The position numbers and the translations under genes are program-made. The notes beneath the pieces were generated by a model. That model made no database searches. It was not told where the DNA came from and saw only the letters and a program-made list of their open reading frames with translations. This document shows, one piece after another, positions 1 through 9,009 of a DNA stretch of 64,000 nt. The stretch comes from Nocardioides sp. zg-1228 (GTDB lineage Bacteria; Actinomycetota; Actinomycetes; Propionibacteriales; Nocardioidaceae): positions 682,001 to 746,000 of the forward strand of contig NZ_CP070961.1 of assembly GCF_017086465.1 (NCBI RefSeq). Direction: 5' to 3'. Within the stretch, counting starts at the first letter, position 1, and the number at the start of each line of letters is the position of its first letter.

Positions 1-360
1 GCCCTCGCCGCGCCGCGGGCCGAGCCGCGGGACGTTGCCGATGACCTGCACCGCGACGTTGCCGATCTCCCAACCCTCGTCGCGCACCCGTCGGGCGGTC
101 TCCGCGAGCAGCGCGGCCCCCGCGGCTCCGGCCCACTCGGGGGACGAGGTGCCGAAGTTGCTGCCCAGGTCGCCGAGCCCGGCCGCCGAGAGCAGGGCGT
201 CACAGGCGGCGTGGGCGGCGACGTCGGCGTCGGAGTGGCCCTCGAGCCCGGCCGGCTCGTCGGGCCAGGCCAGGCCGGCGAGGTGCATTGGCACACCGGC
301 GACGAGGCGGTGCACGTCGGTGCCGATGCCGATGCGCGGGGCGGGATGGGAGGAGGTCAC
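1..360 (-). CDS. ispF: 2-C-methyl-D-erythritol 2,4-cyclodiphosphate synthase, 3' end cut by the window edge
   Basis: IspF cyclises CDP-methylerythritol 2-phosphate in the cytosolic MEP isoprenoid pathway. The reverse strand, starting at GTG 360, reads [14 protein letters not shown], then [18 protein letters not shown] and GDLGSNF. These are the family's DxH metal site and its second conserved stretch. About 120 of the usual ~160 residues are present; the C-terminus lies beyond base 1. A hexamer CATGAT stands 6 nt before the GTG, so the mRNA may be leaderless. The upstream ATG codons run into a stop. In actinobacteria ispF usually lies next to cysS and rlmB. Here those follow at 3.6 kb, separated by two exported-protein genes and a repeat array. 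Confidence 0.9.
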   Translation of the reverse strand, partial: MTSSHPAPRIGIGTDVHRLVAGVPMHLAGLAWPDEPAGLEGHSDADVAAHAACDALLSAAGLGDLGSNFGTSSPEWAGAAGAALLAETARRVRDEGWEIGNVAVQVIGNVPRLGPRRGEG

Positions 361-388
361 GTCGGCATCATGCCGGACGCCCGTCACA

Positions 389-1915
389 ATGGACCGCGTG
401 ACCGCTCGCCGTCCGCACTGGATGCTCGCCGGAGTCGTCGCGGGCCTGGCCGGCCTCGCGACCAGCTACGCGACCGCGATGGTGCTCACCATCCGCGAGG
501 CGCCGCTCGTGGCCGTGGCCGAGCTGGTCATCCGGCTCACCCCCGGCCCGGTGGCGGAGGCGGCCATCTCCGTGCTGGGCCAGTTCGACAAGACGTTCCT
601 GGTCCTCGTGATCCTGCTCCTGCTGCTCGTCTGCTTCGCCGTGGCCGGGCTGCTGGCCCGCGGCGGCTGGTACCGGCCCCTGCTGGTCTGGCTCCCGCTG
701 GCCGCTGTCGGCCTGGCCGCCGTCCTGACCCAACGCCAGGCGAGCGCCGTCGACACGCTCCCCGTGGCGGTCGGCCTGCTCACCTGGGTCACGCTCCACT
801 CCGCGCTCACCGACGCCCTCGAGCGCGGCCGGCGCCGCCCCGACCTGGAGTCGCGCGAGCGGCGCGTCTTCCTCATGGTCGCCGGAGCCGTGTCGGTGGC
901 GGCACTCGGCATCGCCGTCGCCGGCCGGGTCGTCGGCGCCGGGCGCCGCAAGGTCGAGGCCAGCCGCCGGCTGCTCCGCATCCCCGGCGTCACGCGGCGC
1001 GAGGCGCCGGCAGACACCTCAGTGGGCCTGGCCGGCATCGCGCCGTGGCAGACGCCCAACGAGGACTTCTACCTGATCGACACGACCATCGCGAAGCCGG
1101 TCATCGAGCCGGAGGAGTGGTCGCTGCGCATCCACGGGCTCGTCGAGCGCGAGCTCACCCTCGACTTCAGCTCCCTCGTCGCGCGCCGGATGACCGAGTC
1201 GTGGATCACGCTGTCCTGCGTGAGCAACGAGATCGGCGGCGGCCTCGTCGGCAACGCCCGGTGGAGCGGTGTGCGCATCGCCGACCTGCTCGACGGCCTG
1301 GGCGTCTCGCCCGAGGCCGACTGCGTGCTCCAGACCTCCCACGACGGCTGGACCTGCGCGACGCCGCTCGAGGCGCTCACCGACGACCGCGACGCCCTGC
1401 TGGCCGTCGCGATGAACGGTCGCCCGCTGCCGATCGAGCACGGCTTCCCCGTGCGTACGATCGTCCCGGGCTTGTACGGCTATGTCTCGGCCACCAAGTG
1501 GGTCGTCGACCTCGAGGTGAGCACCTTCGCCCGCTCGACCGGCTACTGGACCACCAAGGGCTGGTCGTCCGAGGGGCCGGTCAAGATCGCCTCGCGCATC
1601 GACGTGCCGCGGGCGGGCGCCGAGGTGGAGGCCGGCCCGGTGTCCTTCGGCGGTGTCGCCTGGCACCAGCACACCGGGATCGAGTCGGTCGAGGTGCAGG
1701 TCGACGGCGGCCCGTGGACCCCCGCCGAGCTCGGCCGGGTGCCGTCGGCGGACACCTGGGTGCAGTGGGCGGCCACGATCGACGTCCCCGAGGGCGACCA
1801 CGAGGTGCGGGTCCGCGCCACCGGCAAGGACGGCCAGACCCAGACCAGCGTCGTACGCTCGCCCGACCCCGACGGCGCCACCGGCTGGCACACCGTCGAC
1901 TTCCGCGCCGTCTGA
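389..1915 (+). CDS. membrane-anchored molybdopterin-dependent oxidoreductase (sulfite oxidase-like)
   Basis: About 508 residues. The N-terminal ~200 residues form several membrane helices (first one about residues 11-33). An oxidoreductase molybdopterin-binding domain follows (about 245-390), with [12 protein letters not shown] near residue 275 supplying the cysteine that ligates molybdenum in this superfamily. The C-terminal ~100 residues ([12 protein letters not shown] onward) look like the Mo-co oxidoreductase dimerisation domain. The substrate is unknown. In relatives the catalytic domain faces outward and reduces or oxidises small S or N compounds. The start could be ATG 389 or in-frame GTG 398; a weak CACAAT hexamer lies 7 nt before the latter. 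The gene is divergent from ispF, and its stop is followed by the 32-bp repeat array. Confidence 0.85.
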   Translation: MDRVTARRPHWMLAGVVAGLAGLATSYATAMVLTIREAPLVAVAELVIRLTPGPVAEAAISVLGQFDKTFLVLVILLLLLVCFAVAGLLARGGWYRPLLVWLPLAAVGLAAVLTQRQASAVDTLPVAVGLLTWVTLHSALTDALERGRRRPDLESRERRVFLMVAGAVSVAALGIAVAGRVVGAGRRKVEASRRLLRIPGVTRREAPADTSVGLAGIAPWQTPNEDFYLIDTTIAKPVIEPEEWSLRIHGLVERELTLDFSSLVARRMTESWITLSCVSNEIGGGLVGNARWSGVRIADLLDGLGVSPEADCVLQTSHDGWTCATPLEALTDDRDALLAVAMNGRPLPIEHGFPVRTIVPGLYGYVSATKWVVDLEVSTFARSTGYWTTKGWSSEGPVKIASRIDVPRAGAEVEAGPVSFGGVAWHQHTGIESVEVQVDGGPWTPAELGRVPSADTWVQWAATIDVPEGDHEVRVRATGKDGQTQTSVVRSPDPDGATGWHTVDFRAV

Positions 1916-1950
1916 GGCGCTGACAGAGGCGCCGACAGAGGCGCGAATGG

Positions 1951-2255
1951 TCGAGTGGGCGCGTTCTGACACCTGACCGAGGTCGAGTGGGCGCGTTCTG
2001 ACGCCTGACGGGGGTCGAGTGGGCGCGTTCTGACGCCTGACGGGGGTCGAGTGGGCGCGTTCTGACACCCGACAGGGGTCGAGTGGGCGCGTTCTGACAC
2101 CTGACGGAGGTCCAGTCGGCGCGTCCTAACCGACGAGCGTCAGGATGCGCCGACTCGACGTTGTCTGAGGGTCAGGATGCGCCGACTCGACGGGGTCTGA
2201 GCGTCAGGATGCGCCGACTCGACGTCGTTTGAGGGTCAGGACGCGCCGACTCGAC
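1951..2255. repeat. phased 32-bp repeat array, six direct units then four inverted units
   Basis: Units start at 1951, 1983, 2015, 2047, 2079 and 2111, exactly 32 bp apart, with core TCGAGTSGGCGCRTYCTGAC. The sixth copy has diverged. From 2139 the same core appears on the opposite strand at 2139, 2171, 2203 and 2235, again 32 bp apart. Each unit is a ~20-bp conserved core plus a ~12-bp looser linker. The array fills the gap between two convergent genes. Because 32 is not a multiple of 3, it cannot encode a regular protein repeat. The two halves could fold into a long hairpin. A smaller array of the same family lies at 33.76 kb. The remaining bases of the 1916-2274 gap show nothing else. Confidence 0.95.
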
Positions 2256-2274
2256 ACGAGCTCGGGGGGCCCGC

Positions 2275-3513
2275 TCAGCCGTTGCGGATGACGTACGCCG
2301 TCCCGCCGGAGGCCGCGATCCACAGTTGCTCGAACTGGGCGCGGTCGTAGACGCGGCGCACCTCGGCGTTGGTCGCGCCGGCGGGGTCGTTGACCACGAC
2401 GTCGCCGTCGGCCTCGAAGCCGACGATCACCAGCAGGTGGCCGTTGCTCGCCGAGATCGGGGCGCCGGCGAGCTGGTTGCGGCCGAAGGCGATCGACACC
2501 ACCAGCGGCACGCCGGCGACGATCTGGTCCTCGGCCTCGCGCAGGTCGCGCATCCGGGTGACATAGGAGTCGCCGGCGACGAGGGTGGCGGCGTAGGCGG
2601 TGTTGAACGCCCAGTTGCCGGTGCCGCGGTAGCCGTGGTCGTAGACCATCTTGGCGGTGTGGTCGACCACGGCGTCGGCGTGGCCTGGCGTGATCCCGGC
2701 GGGCGCGGGGGAGATGCCGTAGTAGGCGAGGACCATCGCGGTCGAGGTGGGCGAGCACCACGCCTCGCCGCCGCCGCCCCAGGCGGGGTAGTGGCCGCTG
2801 TGCACCATCTGGGAGTAGGTGGGCACGGGCAGCACGGTGCCCGCGGCGGGACCGGGCTGGGAGGTCGGACGCGGCGCCGAGGCGTCGGCGGAGGCGACCG
2901 CGCCGATGCGCTCGAGGCTGACCGCTTTGGCCGAGCCCTTCGGCCGCAGGAGCGTGACGCGGACCTGCCACGACGTCACGGCGCCCGCGGCGTACCAGGT
3001 GTCGGCGCTGACCCGGCCCAGGTCGTCGGCCTGGCCGGAGTAGGTCGCCCGCTTCACCGGACGGTTGCCGCGCGCCCAGTCGGCCACGGTGTCCCACGAC
3101 CCGGTGCGCCCGCTCGCGTCGCGGGCCCGCAGCTCGACCCGCACCATCGTCCGGCCGGGCGTGGTGGCCTCCCACGAGGGGATGACGGCGCTCGCGCCGA
3201 AGCCGGGCGTCGCCCACGGCGACGTCCAGGTGCCGGCCTCGTAGGCCTTGCCGGCGACCGTGCGCGGCGTGGCGCGCAGCATCGAGACCTGCCCCCGGCC
3301 GAGCTTGAGACCGCGGCGCTTGCCGGCCTTGAAGTCGGCATAGCTGCTCCACGACGTCAGCTGCACCTGCGCCGTGGCGCGCGTGCGCGCGTCGGAGCCG
3401 TCGGAGCCGTCGGAGCCGTCGGAGCCGTCGGAGCCGTCGGCCGCGACGGCAGCGGGGACCAGTGAGGCGGCCACCAGCAGGGGCAGGGCGAGGGTCGCGA
3501 GACGTCGGAGCAC
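2275..3513 (-). CDS. secreted C39-family cysteine peptidase-like protein
   Basis: 412 residues. A signal peptide (MLRRLATLALPLLVAASLVP) is followed by five DGS repeats encoded by a 9-bp tandem repeat. A ~170-residue middle region comes next, then a C-terminal C39-like peptidase domain. Candidate catalytic residues are Cys near 251 (GEAWCSPTS), His near 359 (NGHLLVIVGF) and an Asn/Asp in VVVNDPAG. This matches the peptidase C39-like family rather than the bacteriocin-transporter form, because no ABC transporter is attached. It probably acts outside the cell on peptides or the cell wall; the substrate is unknown. Start GTG 3513 is supported by TATCGT 6 nt upstream (leaderless). The gene is convergent with the molybdoenzyme across the repeat array. 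Confidence 0.82.
   Translation of the reverse strand: MLRRLATLALPLLVAASLVPAAVAADGSDGSDGSDGSDGSDARTRATAQVQLTSWSSYADFKAGKRRGLKLGRGQVSMLRATPRTVAGKAYEAGTWTSPWATPGFGASAVIPSWEATTPGRTMVRVELRARDASGRTGSWDTVADWARGNRPVKRATYSGQADDLGRVSADTWYAAGAVTSWQVRVTLLRPKGSAKAVSLERIGAVASADASAPRPTSQPGPAAGTVLPVPTYSQMVHSGHYPAWGGGGEAWCSPTSTAMVLAYYGISPAPAGITPGHADAVVDHTAKMVYDHGYRGTGNWAFNTAYAATLVAGDSYVTRMRDLREAEDQIVAGVPLVVSIAFGRNQLAGAPISASNGHLLVIVGFEADGDVVVNDPAGATNAEVRRVYDRAQFEQLWIAASGGTAYVIRNG
3391..3440. repeat. 9-bp in-frame tandem repeat (five copies of GTCGGAGCC plus a partial copy)
   Basis: Five exact copies of GTCGGAGCC followed by GTCGG lie inside the secreted C39 peptidase gene. They encode consecutive Asp-Gly-Ser triplets right after the signal peptide. 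Copy number could vary without breaking the frame. Confidence 0.95.
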
Positions 3514-3623
3514 CGTTCGACGATAACCCGAGAAGTCCCACGCGTCTCAGGAGTCACAGGAGCCCGCGGTGTGCGGTGGCCGGCGAAGCCAGCGGATCGC
3601 CCCGCTCGCCCTAGACTTGCCCG

Positions 3624-5042
3624 GTGACTCTCAGGCTCCACGACACCGCGACGCGCGAGACCCGCGACTTCGTCCCGCTGACCCCGGGCAAGGTCGGCAT
3701 CTACGTGTGTGGGCTGACCGTGCAGTCGGAGCCGCACGTCGGCCACGTCCGGTCCGCGGTCAACTTCGACGTGCTCCGCCGCTGGCTCGAGGCCACCGGC
3801 CACGAGGTCGACTTCATCCGCAACGTCACCGACATCGACGACAAGATCCTCGCCAAGTCCGCCGAGCTCGGCATCCACTGGTACGCCCTCGCGTCGGCGA
3901 TGAAGCGCGAGCTCGACGCGGCGCTGGCGGCCATCAACGTGCTGCCGCCGACCTACGAGCCGGGCGCCACCGGCCACGTCCCGGAGATCGTGGAGCTGAT
4001 CGAGGAGCTGATCGCCCGAGGGCACGCCTACGCCGCCGACGACGGCAGCGGCGACGTCTACTTCGACGTCCGCAGCTGGCCGGCCTACGGCGAGCTGACC
4101 CGCCAGGGGGTGGACGACATGGAGCCCGCCGGCGACGCCGACCCCCGCGGCAAGCGCGACCCCCGCGACTTCGCCCTCTGGAAGGGCTGGAAGGCCGACT
4201 CCGAGCCGCGCACCGCGTCGTGGCCCTCGCCGTGGGGCCGCGGGCGACCGGGCTGGCACATCGAGTGCTCGGCGATGGCCGGCAAGTACCTCGGCCCCGC
4301 CTTCGACATCCACGGCGGCGGCGTCGACCTCCGCTTCCCGCACCACGAGAACGAGCAGGCGCAGTCCCGGGCGGCCGGGCGCCCGTTCGCGTCCTACTGG
4401 CTGCACAACGCCTGGATCACCACCGCCGGCGAGAAGATGAGCAAGTCGCTCGGCAACTCGATGCTCATCCCGTCGGTGCTCGAGCGGGTGCGCGGCGTCG
4501 AGCTGCGCTACTACATGGTCTCGGCCCACTACCGCTCCCACGTCGAGTTCAGCTTCGAGGCCCTCGAGGAGTCGGCGCGCGCGTTCCGCCGCATCGAGGA
4601 CTTCCTCGAGCGCGCCTCGGGCGTGGTCGGCACCTGGTTCGCCTCGGTGCCCGACGCGTTCACCGCGGCGATGGACGACGACCTCGGCACCCCCGCCGCC
4701 GTCGCGGTGATCCACGAGTCCGTCCGCGAGGGCAACCGGCTCCTGGCCGCGGGGCCGTCGGAGGAGCTGGGGCAGCGCTTCGGCGAGGTGGTCGCCATGC
4801 TCGACGTGCTCGGCCTCAACCCCGCCGATCCCGTCTGGGCGTCGACGGGCGGCTCCGACGAGACGCTCACCGGCGTCGTGGACGCGCTGGTGCGGGGACT
4901 GCTTGAGGAGCGGACGGCGGCGCGCGAGGCGAAGGACTGGGCCCGCGCCGACGCCATCCGGGACCGGATCAAGTCGGCCGGCTTGGAGATCGAGGACACC
5001 TCGACCGGCCCACGGTGGACGATCGTTATGGGGAGTGTGTGA
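3624..5042 (+). CDS. cysS: cysteinyl-tRNA synthetase
   Basis: 472 residues, full length. The enzyme charges tRNA-Cys. The class I signature is clear: [15 protein letters not shown] near residues 27-40 (HIGH motif as HVGH, with the first zinc Cys just before) and KMSKS near 271. GWHIECSAM and [15 protein letters not shown] supply the other zinc and active-site residues. Start GTG 3624 is preceded by TAGACT with 6 nt between, a typical leaderless arrangement; there is no Shine-Dalgarno. rlmB begins 2 nt after the stop, so the two are co-transcribed. The gene order matches other actinobacteria. Confidence 0.97.
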   Translation: MTLRLHDTATRETRDFVPLTPGKVGIYVCGLTVQSEPHVGHVRSAVNFDVLRRWLEATGHEVDFIRNVTDIDDKILAKSAELGIHWYALASAMKRELDAALAAINVLPPTYEPGATGHVPEIVELIEELIARGHAYAADDGSGDVYFDVRSWPAYGELTRQGVDDMEPAGDADPRGKRDPRDFALWKGWKADSEPRTASWPSPWGRGRPGWHIECSAMAGKYLGPAFDIHGGGVDLRFPHHENEQAQSRAAGRPFASYWLHNAWITTAGEKMSKSLGNSMLIPSVLERVRGVELRYYMVSAHYRSHVEFSFEALEESARAFRRIEDFLERASGVVGTWFASVPDAFTAAMDDDLGTPAAVAVIHESVREGNRLLAAGPSEELGQRFGEVVAMLDVLGLNPADPVWASTGGSDETLTGVVDALVRGLLEERTAAREAKDWARADAIRDRIKSAGLEIEDTSTGPRWTIVMGSV

Positions 5043-5043
5043 C

Positions 5044-6006
5044 GTGGCTGGCAACTCGCAGCGCAAGGGCGCCATCAAGAAGACCGGCAAGGGCAACCCC
5101 ACTGCGGGGTCCGGCGGTCGCGTGCGGCGCGGCCTCGAGGGCCGCGGACCCACGCCCAAGGCCAAGGACCGGCCCTACCACCAGGCGCACAAGGCGGCCA
5201 AGCGCGCCGAGCGCGACAAGGGCACCCGCCCCAAGCGGCGCACCAGCTCCGAGGCCGAGTGGGCCGCCGGGCGCAACTCCGTCGTCGAGCTGCTGCAGGC
5301 AGGCGTGCCGGTCGCGGCCGTCTACGTCGCCGAGGGCGCCGAGCGCGACGGCCGGATGCGCGAGGCGTTCAAGCTCGCCGCCGAGCAGGGGCTCAACCTG
5401 CTCGAGGTCACCCGCAACGAGATGGACCGGATGACCGGCGGTGCCGTCCACCAGGGACTCGCGGCGCGGCTCCCGGCCTACGAGTACGCCCACGCCGACG
5501 ACCTGCTCGAGCGTGCCGCGGAGGCCAAGGAGCCGGCGCTCGTCGTCGCCCTCGACTCCGTCACCGACCCCCGCAACCTCGGTGCGGTGATCCGCTCGGC
5601 GGCCGGGTTCGGCGCGCACGGCGTGCTGATCCCCGAGCGCCGTGCCGCGGGGATGACCGCCTCGGCGTGGAAGACCAGCGCCGGTGCCGCGGCCCGGCTG
5701 CCGGTCGCGCAGACGGTCAACCTGACCCGCCAGCTCAAGGCCTACCAGGACGCCGGCTGCATGGTCGTCGGCCTGGCCGCCGACGGCGACATCTCGCTGC
5801 CCGAGCTGGTCGCCCCCGGCGGCCTCGCGGAGGGCCCGCTCGTGGTCGTCGTCGGCTCCGAGGGCAAGGGCCTGGGCCGGCTGGTCGCCGAGACGTGCGA
5901 CCAGATCGTGTCGATCCCGATGTCCGGCCAGCTCGAGTCGCTCAACGCCGGGGTCGCCGCCTCGGTGGCGCTCTACGCGATCTCGCAGGCCCGCGCCGAG
6001 CGATGA
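5044..6006 (+). CDS. rlmB: 23S rRNA (guanosine-2'-O-)-methyltransferase RlmB (SpoU/TrmH family)
   Basis: 320 residues. A basic, low-complexity N-terminal ~75 residues rich in Lys, Arg and Gly (likely rRNA contact) precedes the SpoU substrate-binding domain (NSVVELLQAGVPVAAVYV) and the knotted methyltransferase domain. Motif 1 is TDPRNLGAVIRSA (about 175), motif 2 is VVVVGSEGKGL (about 267) and motif 3 is SIPMSGQLESLN (about 290). It methylates the ribose of G2251-type positions in 23S rRNA. GTG 5044 is the first start after cysS; an upstream extension in the same frame lies inside cysS and is rejected. The stop overlaps the next gene's ATG (ATGA). Confidence 0.93.
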   Translation: MAGNSQRKGAIKKTGKGNPTAGSGGRVRRGLEGRGPTPKAKDRPYHQAHKAAKRAERDKGTRPKRRTSSEAEWAAGRNSVVELLQAGVPVAAVYVAEGAERDGRMREAFKLAAEQGLNLLEVTRNEMDRMTGGAVHQGLAARLPAYEYAHADDLLERAAEAKEPALVVALDSVTDPRNLGAVIRSAAGFGAHGVLIPERRAAGMTASAWKTSAGAAARLPVAQTVNLTRQLKAYQDAGCMVVGLAADGDISLPELVAPGGLAEGPLVVVVGSEGKGLGRLVAETCDQIVSIPMSGQLESLNAGVAASVALYAISQARAER

Positions 6007-7541
6007 CCCCCACCCAGCGCCGGCTGCTGGTCGGCGTCACGCTGGCCGCGCTGAGCCTGGCGCTGGGGCTCGCGGTCGCGGTCTCGCTGTTCCTCACCAG
6101 CAGCCGCACGGTGGTGCTCGTCGGTCACGACACCGTCGTACGCCCCACGCTCACCCCCGACGCGGTGGTGCAGACCGGGCCGCTGCTGCCCGACCTCCGC
6201 TTCCGCGACGTCGGCCCGCTCGGTGTCACGCTCGCGCTCGGCAAGACCGAGGTCGGCTCGATCGAGGAGCTGGTCGAGCGCTACGCGCTGATCGCGGCCG
6301 ACCCCACCGCACCGATCGACAAGGTCCAGGACGTCGTCGTCGACATGGCCGTCTCCGCGGCGCTGCGCGGGCTGGCGGTCGGCCTGTTGCCCGGCGTCGT
6401 CTTCCTGCTGCTGGGTCAGCGACGTCGCGGGGAGCTGGTGCGCGGGCTCCGCACCAGGCAGGGCGTGCTCGCACTCGTCCTGGTGCTCGCCCTGGTGCTG
6501 CTGCTGTGGCAGCCGTGGGAGCGCGAGGAGCAGACCCAGGAGGACGGCGCCGACTGGCAGACGCTGGCCGAGCTCGTCGGCCCGGACGTGCGGCTGCCGG
6601 CGGAGGTCCGCGACATCGAGGTGCGCGCCGGCCCGGTCGCCACCCAGAGCAAGCGGCTGGTGCTCAGCGCGGTGGACACCTACGACAAGAGCAAGGAGTT
6701 CTACTCCACGGCCGCCGAGGCGGCGGCGGGCCTCGTCGAGGAGGGCCTGCGCACGCCCGGGGACGACGAGACGGTCGCGCTGCTGGTCAGCGACCGCCAC
6801 GACAACATCGGCATGGACCGGGTCGCGCGCGCCATCGGTGAGGCGGCCGGCGCGAGCGTCGTGCTCGACGCCGGCGACGACACCTCGACCGGGCAGCCGT
6901 GGGAGGCGTTCAGCCTCGACTCCCTCGACGGGACGTTCGAGGACTGGGAGCGCTTCGGCGTCGCGGGCAACCACGACCACGGCGACTTCGTCGGCGCCTA
7001 CCTCGCCGACCTGGGCTGGACCATGCTCGACGGCGAGGTCGTCGACGCCCCCTGGGGCGGGACCCTGCTCGGCGTCGACGACCCACGCAGCAGCGGCCTG
7101 GGCAGCTGGCGCGACGAGTCCGGGCTGAGCTTCGCCGAGGTGGGCGTCCGGCTCGCCGACGAGGCCTGCGCCGCCGCCGAGGACGGCGAGCGGGTCAGCA
7201 CCGTGCTGGTCCACGACGCCAACCTCGGTCGCGAGGCGCTCGCCCGGGGCTGCGTCGACCTGGTGCTCGGCGGGCACACGCACGTGCAGTCCGGCCCGGA
7301 CGCCGTGGAGGGCGAGGACGGTGCCACCGGCTACACCTGGACCAACGGCACGACGGGAGGCGCGGCGTACGCCATCGCGCTGGGCAGCAAGCCGCGCCGC
7401 GACGCCGAGGTCAGCCTGGTCACCTACGCGGAGGGGCGCCCGATCGGGCTGCAGTGGGTGCGGCTGCGCACCGACGGCACCTGGCAGGTCGGCGAGTGGG
7501 CGCCGATCACTCCGGCCGCCGCGGTCACACCTGACCCGTGA
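6003..7541 (+). CDS. membrane-anchored metallophosphoesterase
   Basis: 512 residues. It has an N-terminal membrane helix (about 10-32), two further hydrophobic segments (about 120-140 and 155-170), then a calcineurin-like phosphoesterase domain. Metal motifs in order are SDRHDN (about 262), DAGDDTSTG (about 288), GNHDHGD (about 322), VHDANL and GGHTH (about 423). The first motif is D-R-H as in the family. The substrate cannot be read from sequence. The ATG overlaps the rlmB stop, so this is the third gene of the cysS operon. Its 3' end overlaps the convergent DUF4032 gene by 17 bp. Confidence 0.88.
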   Translation: MTPTQRRLLVGVTLAALSLALGLAVAVSLFLTSSRTVVLVGHDTVVRPTLTPDAVVQTGPLLPDLRFRDVGPLGVTLALGKTEVGSIEELVERYALIAADPTAPIDKVQDVVVDMAVSAALRGLAVGLLPGVVFLLLGQRRRGELVRGLRTRQGVLALVLVLALVLLLWQPWEREEQTQEDGADWQTLAELVGPDVRLPAEVRDIEVRAGPVATQSKRLVLSAVDTYDKSKEFYSTAAEAAAGLVEEGLRTPGDDETVALLVSDRHDNIGMDRVARAIGEAAGASVVLDAGDDTSTGQPWEAFSLDSLDGTFEDWERFGVAGNHDHGDFVGAYLADLGWTMLDGEVVDAPWGGTLLGVDDPRSSGLGSWRDESGLSFAEVGVRLADEACAAAEDGERVSTVLVHDANLGREALARGCVDLVLGGHTHVQSGPDAVEGEDGATGYTWTNGTTGGAAYAIALGSKPRRDAEVSLVTYAEGRPIGLQWVRLRTDGTWQVGEWAPITPAAAVTPDP

Positions 7542-8733
7542 TCGCCTCGTCGGGCTTGGTCGTGAGGAAGCGGTCGATGTAGTCGCGGGCGGTCTCGAAG
7601 ATGTCGACCTCCCGGCCGGTGCGCTCGGAGAGGTACCAGCGGTGCTCGAGGATCTCGTGGAAGACCTCCGCCGGCTCGAGCTTGCCGGTGGCGTCGGGCG
7701 GGATCATCGCCATGATCGGCTCGAAGATCTCGTGCATCCAGCGGCTCGCCACGACGTGGCGGTCCTCGCGGCCGAGGTCGTTGTGGGCGGTGTAGGACGC
7801 CAGGTCGTTGAGGAGCCGGCGGGCCTGGTTGTCCTCCACGGTCATGCCGGTCAGGTCGCGCAGCTCGCGGGTGTGGTGGCCGAGGTCGACGACCTTGGGC
7901 TGGATGCGGATGGTGTCGCCGCCGAGGTCGGTGACGATGTCGAGCTCGTCGACGTCGAAGCCGAGGTCGTTGAGCCGCTCGACCCGGCGCTCGATGCGCC
8001 ACATCTCGTCGCCGCCGAACTCCTCGAGGTCGGTCAGCTCGCGCCACAGCGCCTCGTAGCGGGTGCGCAGGTGCTCGACGATCGCGAACCCGTCGATGGG
8101 TCGCTTCACGGCGCCGCTCGCGCTCAGGTCCATCAGCTCGGCGAAGATGTTCTCGCAGCCCACGGTGATGTCGTACTCCCGCAGCCGGTCGCTGACGGAC
8201 TCGTGGAGCTCGCCGGTCTCGGCGTCGACCAGGTAGGCGGCGAGGGCGCCGGCGTCGCGGCGGAAGAGCACGTTGGACAGCGACACGTCGCCCCAGTAGA
8301 AGCCGGCAAGGTGCAGGCGGACCAGCAGGACGACGATCGCGTCGATGAGCGTCGGGACGTGCTCGGCGTCCATGCCCCGGCCGAAGAGGGTGCGGTAGGG
8401 GAGGGAGAAGCGCAGGTGCTGGGTGACCAGCGCGGCGGGCAGCTCCTCGCGCTCACGCGTCGCGCGTCCCGTGACGACGCCCTGAGGCACCACGGACGGC
8501 ATGCCGAGCCGCTGGAGGTCGCGCAGCATCCGATACTCGCGGAAGGCGATGTCGCCGGTGGTCTCCTTGACCGCGTAGACGCGGGTGCCGAGCCGCACGA
8601 TGCGCACGATGTGGCGCGACAGGCCGCGGGGGAGGGGCACGACCACGTCGTCGGGCCACTCCTCCAGGGGACGGTGCCAGGGCAGGCGGAGGATGGCCGG
8701 GTCCGGCCGGTTGGCGACGATGCGCATGGCCAT
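7525..8733 (-). CDS. DUF4032 domain protein with a kinase-like fold
   Basis: 402 residues. The N-terminal half resembles lipopolysaccharide-kinase or atypical kinase folds: a Lys in YAVKETTGDIAFREYRML and a catalytic-loop-like YWGDVSLSNVLFRRD near residue 145, followed by YLVDAETGE. The C-terminal half (about 240-400) matches DUF4032, with DVDELDIVTDLGGD and FHEILEHRWYLSERTGREVD. The function is unknown; the fold suggests phosphotransfer. ATG 8733 has TAGCGT 6 nt upstream (leaderless); ATG 8727 is the alternative. It overlaps the metallophosphoesterase end to end, convergently. Confidence 0.85.
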   Translation of the reverse strand: MAMRIVANRPDPAILRLPWHRPLEEWPDDVVVPLPRGLSRHIVRIVRLGTRVYAVKETTGDIAFREYRMLRDLQRLGMPSVVPQGVVTGRATREREELPAALVTQHLRFSLPYRTLFGRGMDAEHVPTLIDAIVVLLVRLHLAGFYWGDVSLSNVLFRRDAGALAAYLVDAETGELHESVSDRLREYDITVGCENIFAELMDLSASGAVKRPIDGFAIVEHLRTRYEALWRELTDLEEFGGDEMWRIERRVERLNDLGFDVDELDIVTDLGGDTIRIQPKVVDLGHHTRELRDLTGMTVEDNQARRLLNDLASYTAHNDLGREDRHVVASRWMHEIFEPIMAMIPPDATGKLEPAEVFHEILEHRWYLSERTGREVDIFETARDYIDRFLTTKPDEAITGQV

Positions 8734-8883
8734 GGGGGCACGCTACTCGCTGACGAGGTCCCACGGGTCGACGCGGAGGCCGGCTCCGGGCCGAGCCGGT
8801 GAGCCGTCGTGGTGCGGGAGGTGGAGGAGGCTCACGGGCGCCGTTCTGCCTCACCTAGGATTGCCGGGCGCTCACGGGCGCAC

Positions 8884-8959
8884 GCCGGTGTAGCTCAGTT
8901 GGTAGAGCGCATTACTTGTAATAATGATGTCGCGGGTTCGATTCCTGTCACCGGCTCCA
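8884..8959 (+). tRNA. tRNA-Thr (anticodon TGT)
   Basis: A full cloverleaf can be drawn. The acceptor arm is GCCGGTG paired with CACCGGC, the D arm is GCTC..GAGC, and the anticodon stem CATTA/TAATG encloses the loop CTTGTAA, giving anticodon TGT. The T arm contains GGTTCGATTCC. The encoded CCA is at 8957-8959. A TAGGAT hexamer about 25 bp upstream is a plausible -10 element. Confidence 0.95.
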
Positions 8960-9009
8960 GTCCAGCCAGGCCCAGTCCGGCCGTCACCGGCTCGACGCCG
9001 CTCGACGGC

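Noticed and set aside
1951..2255. CRISPR array
   Set aside because: The period is regular, but the 'spacers' are ~12 bp and partly conserved, half the units are inverted, and no cas gene is present.
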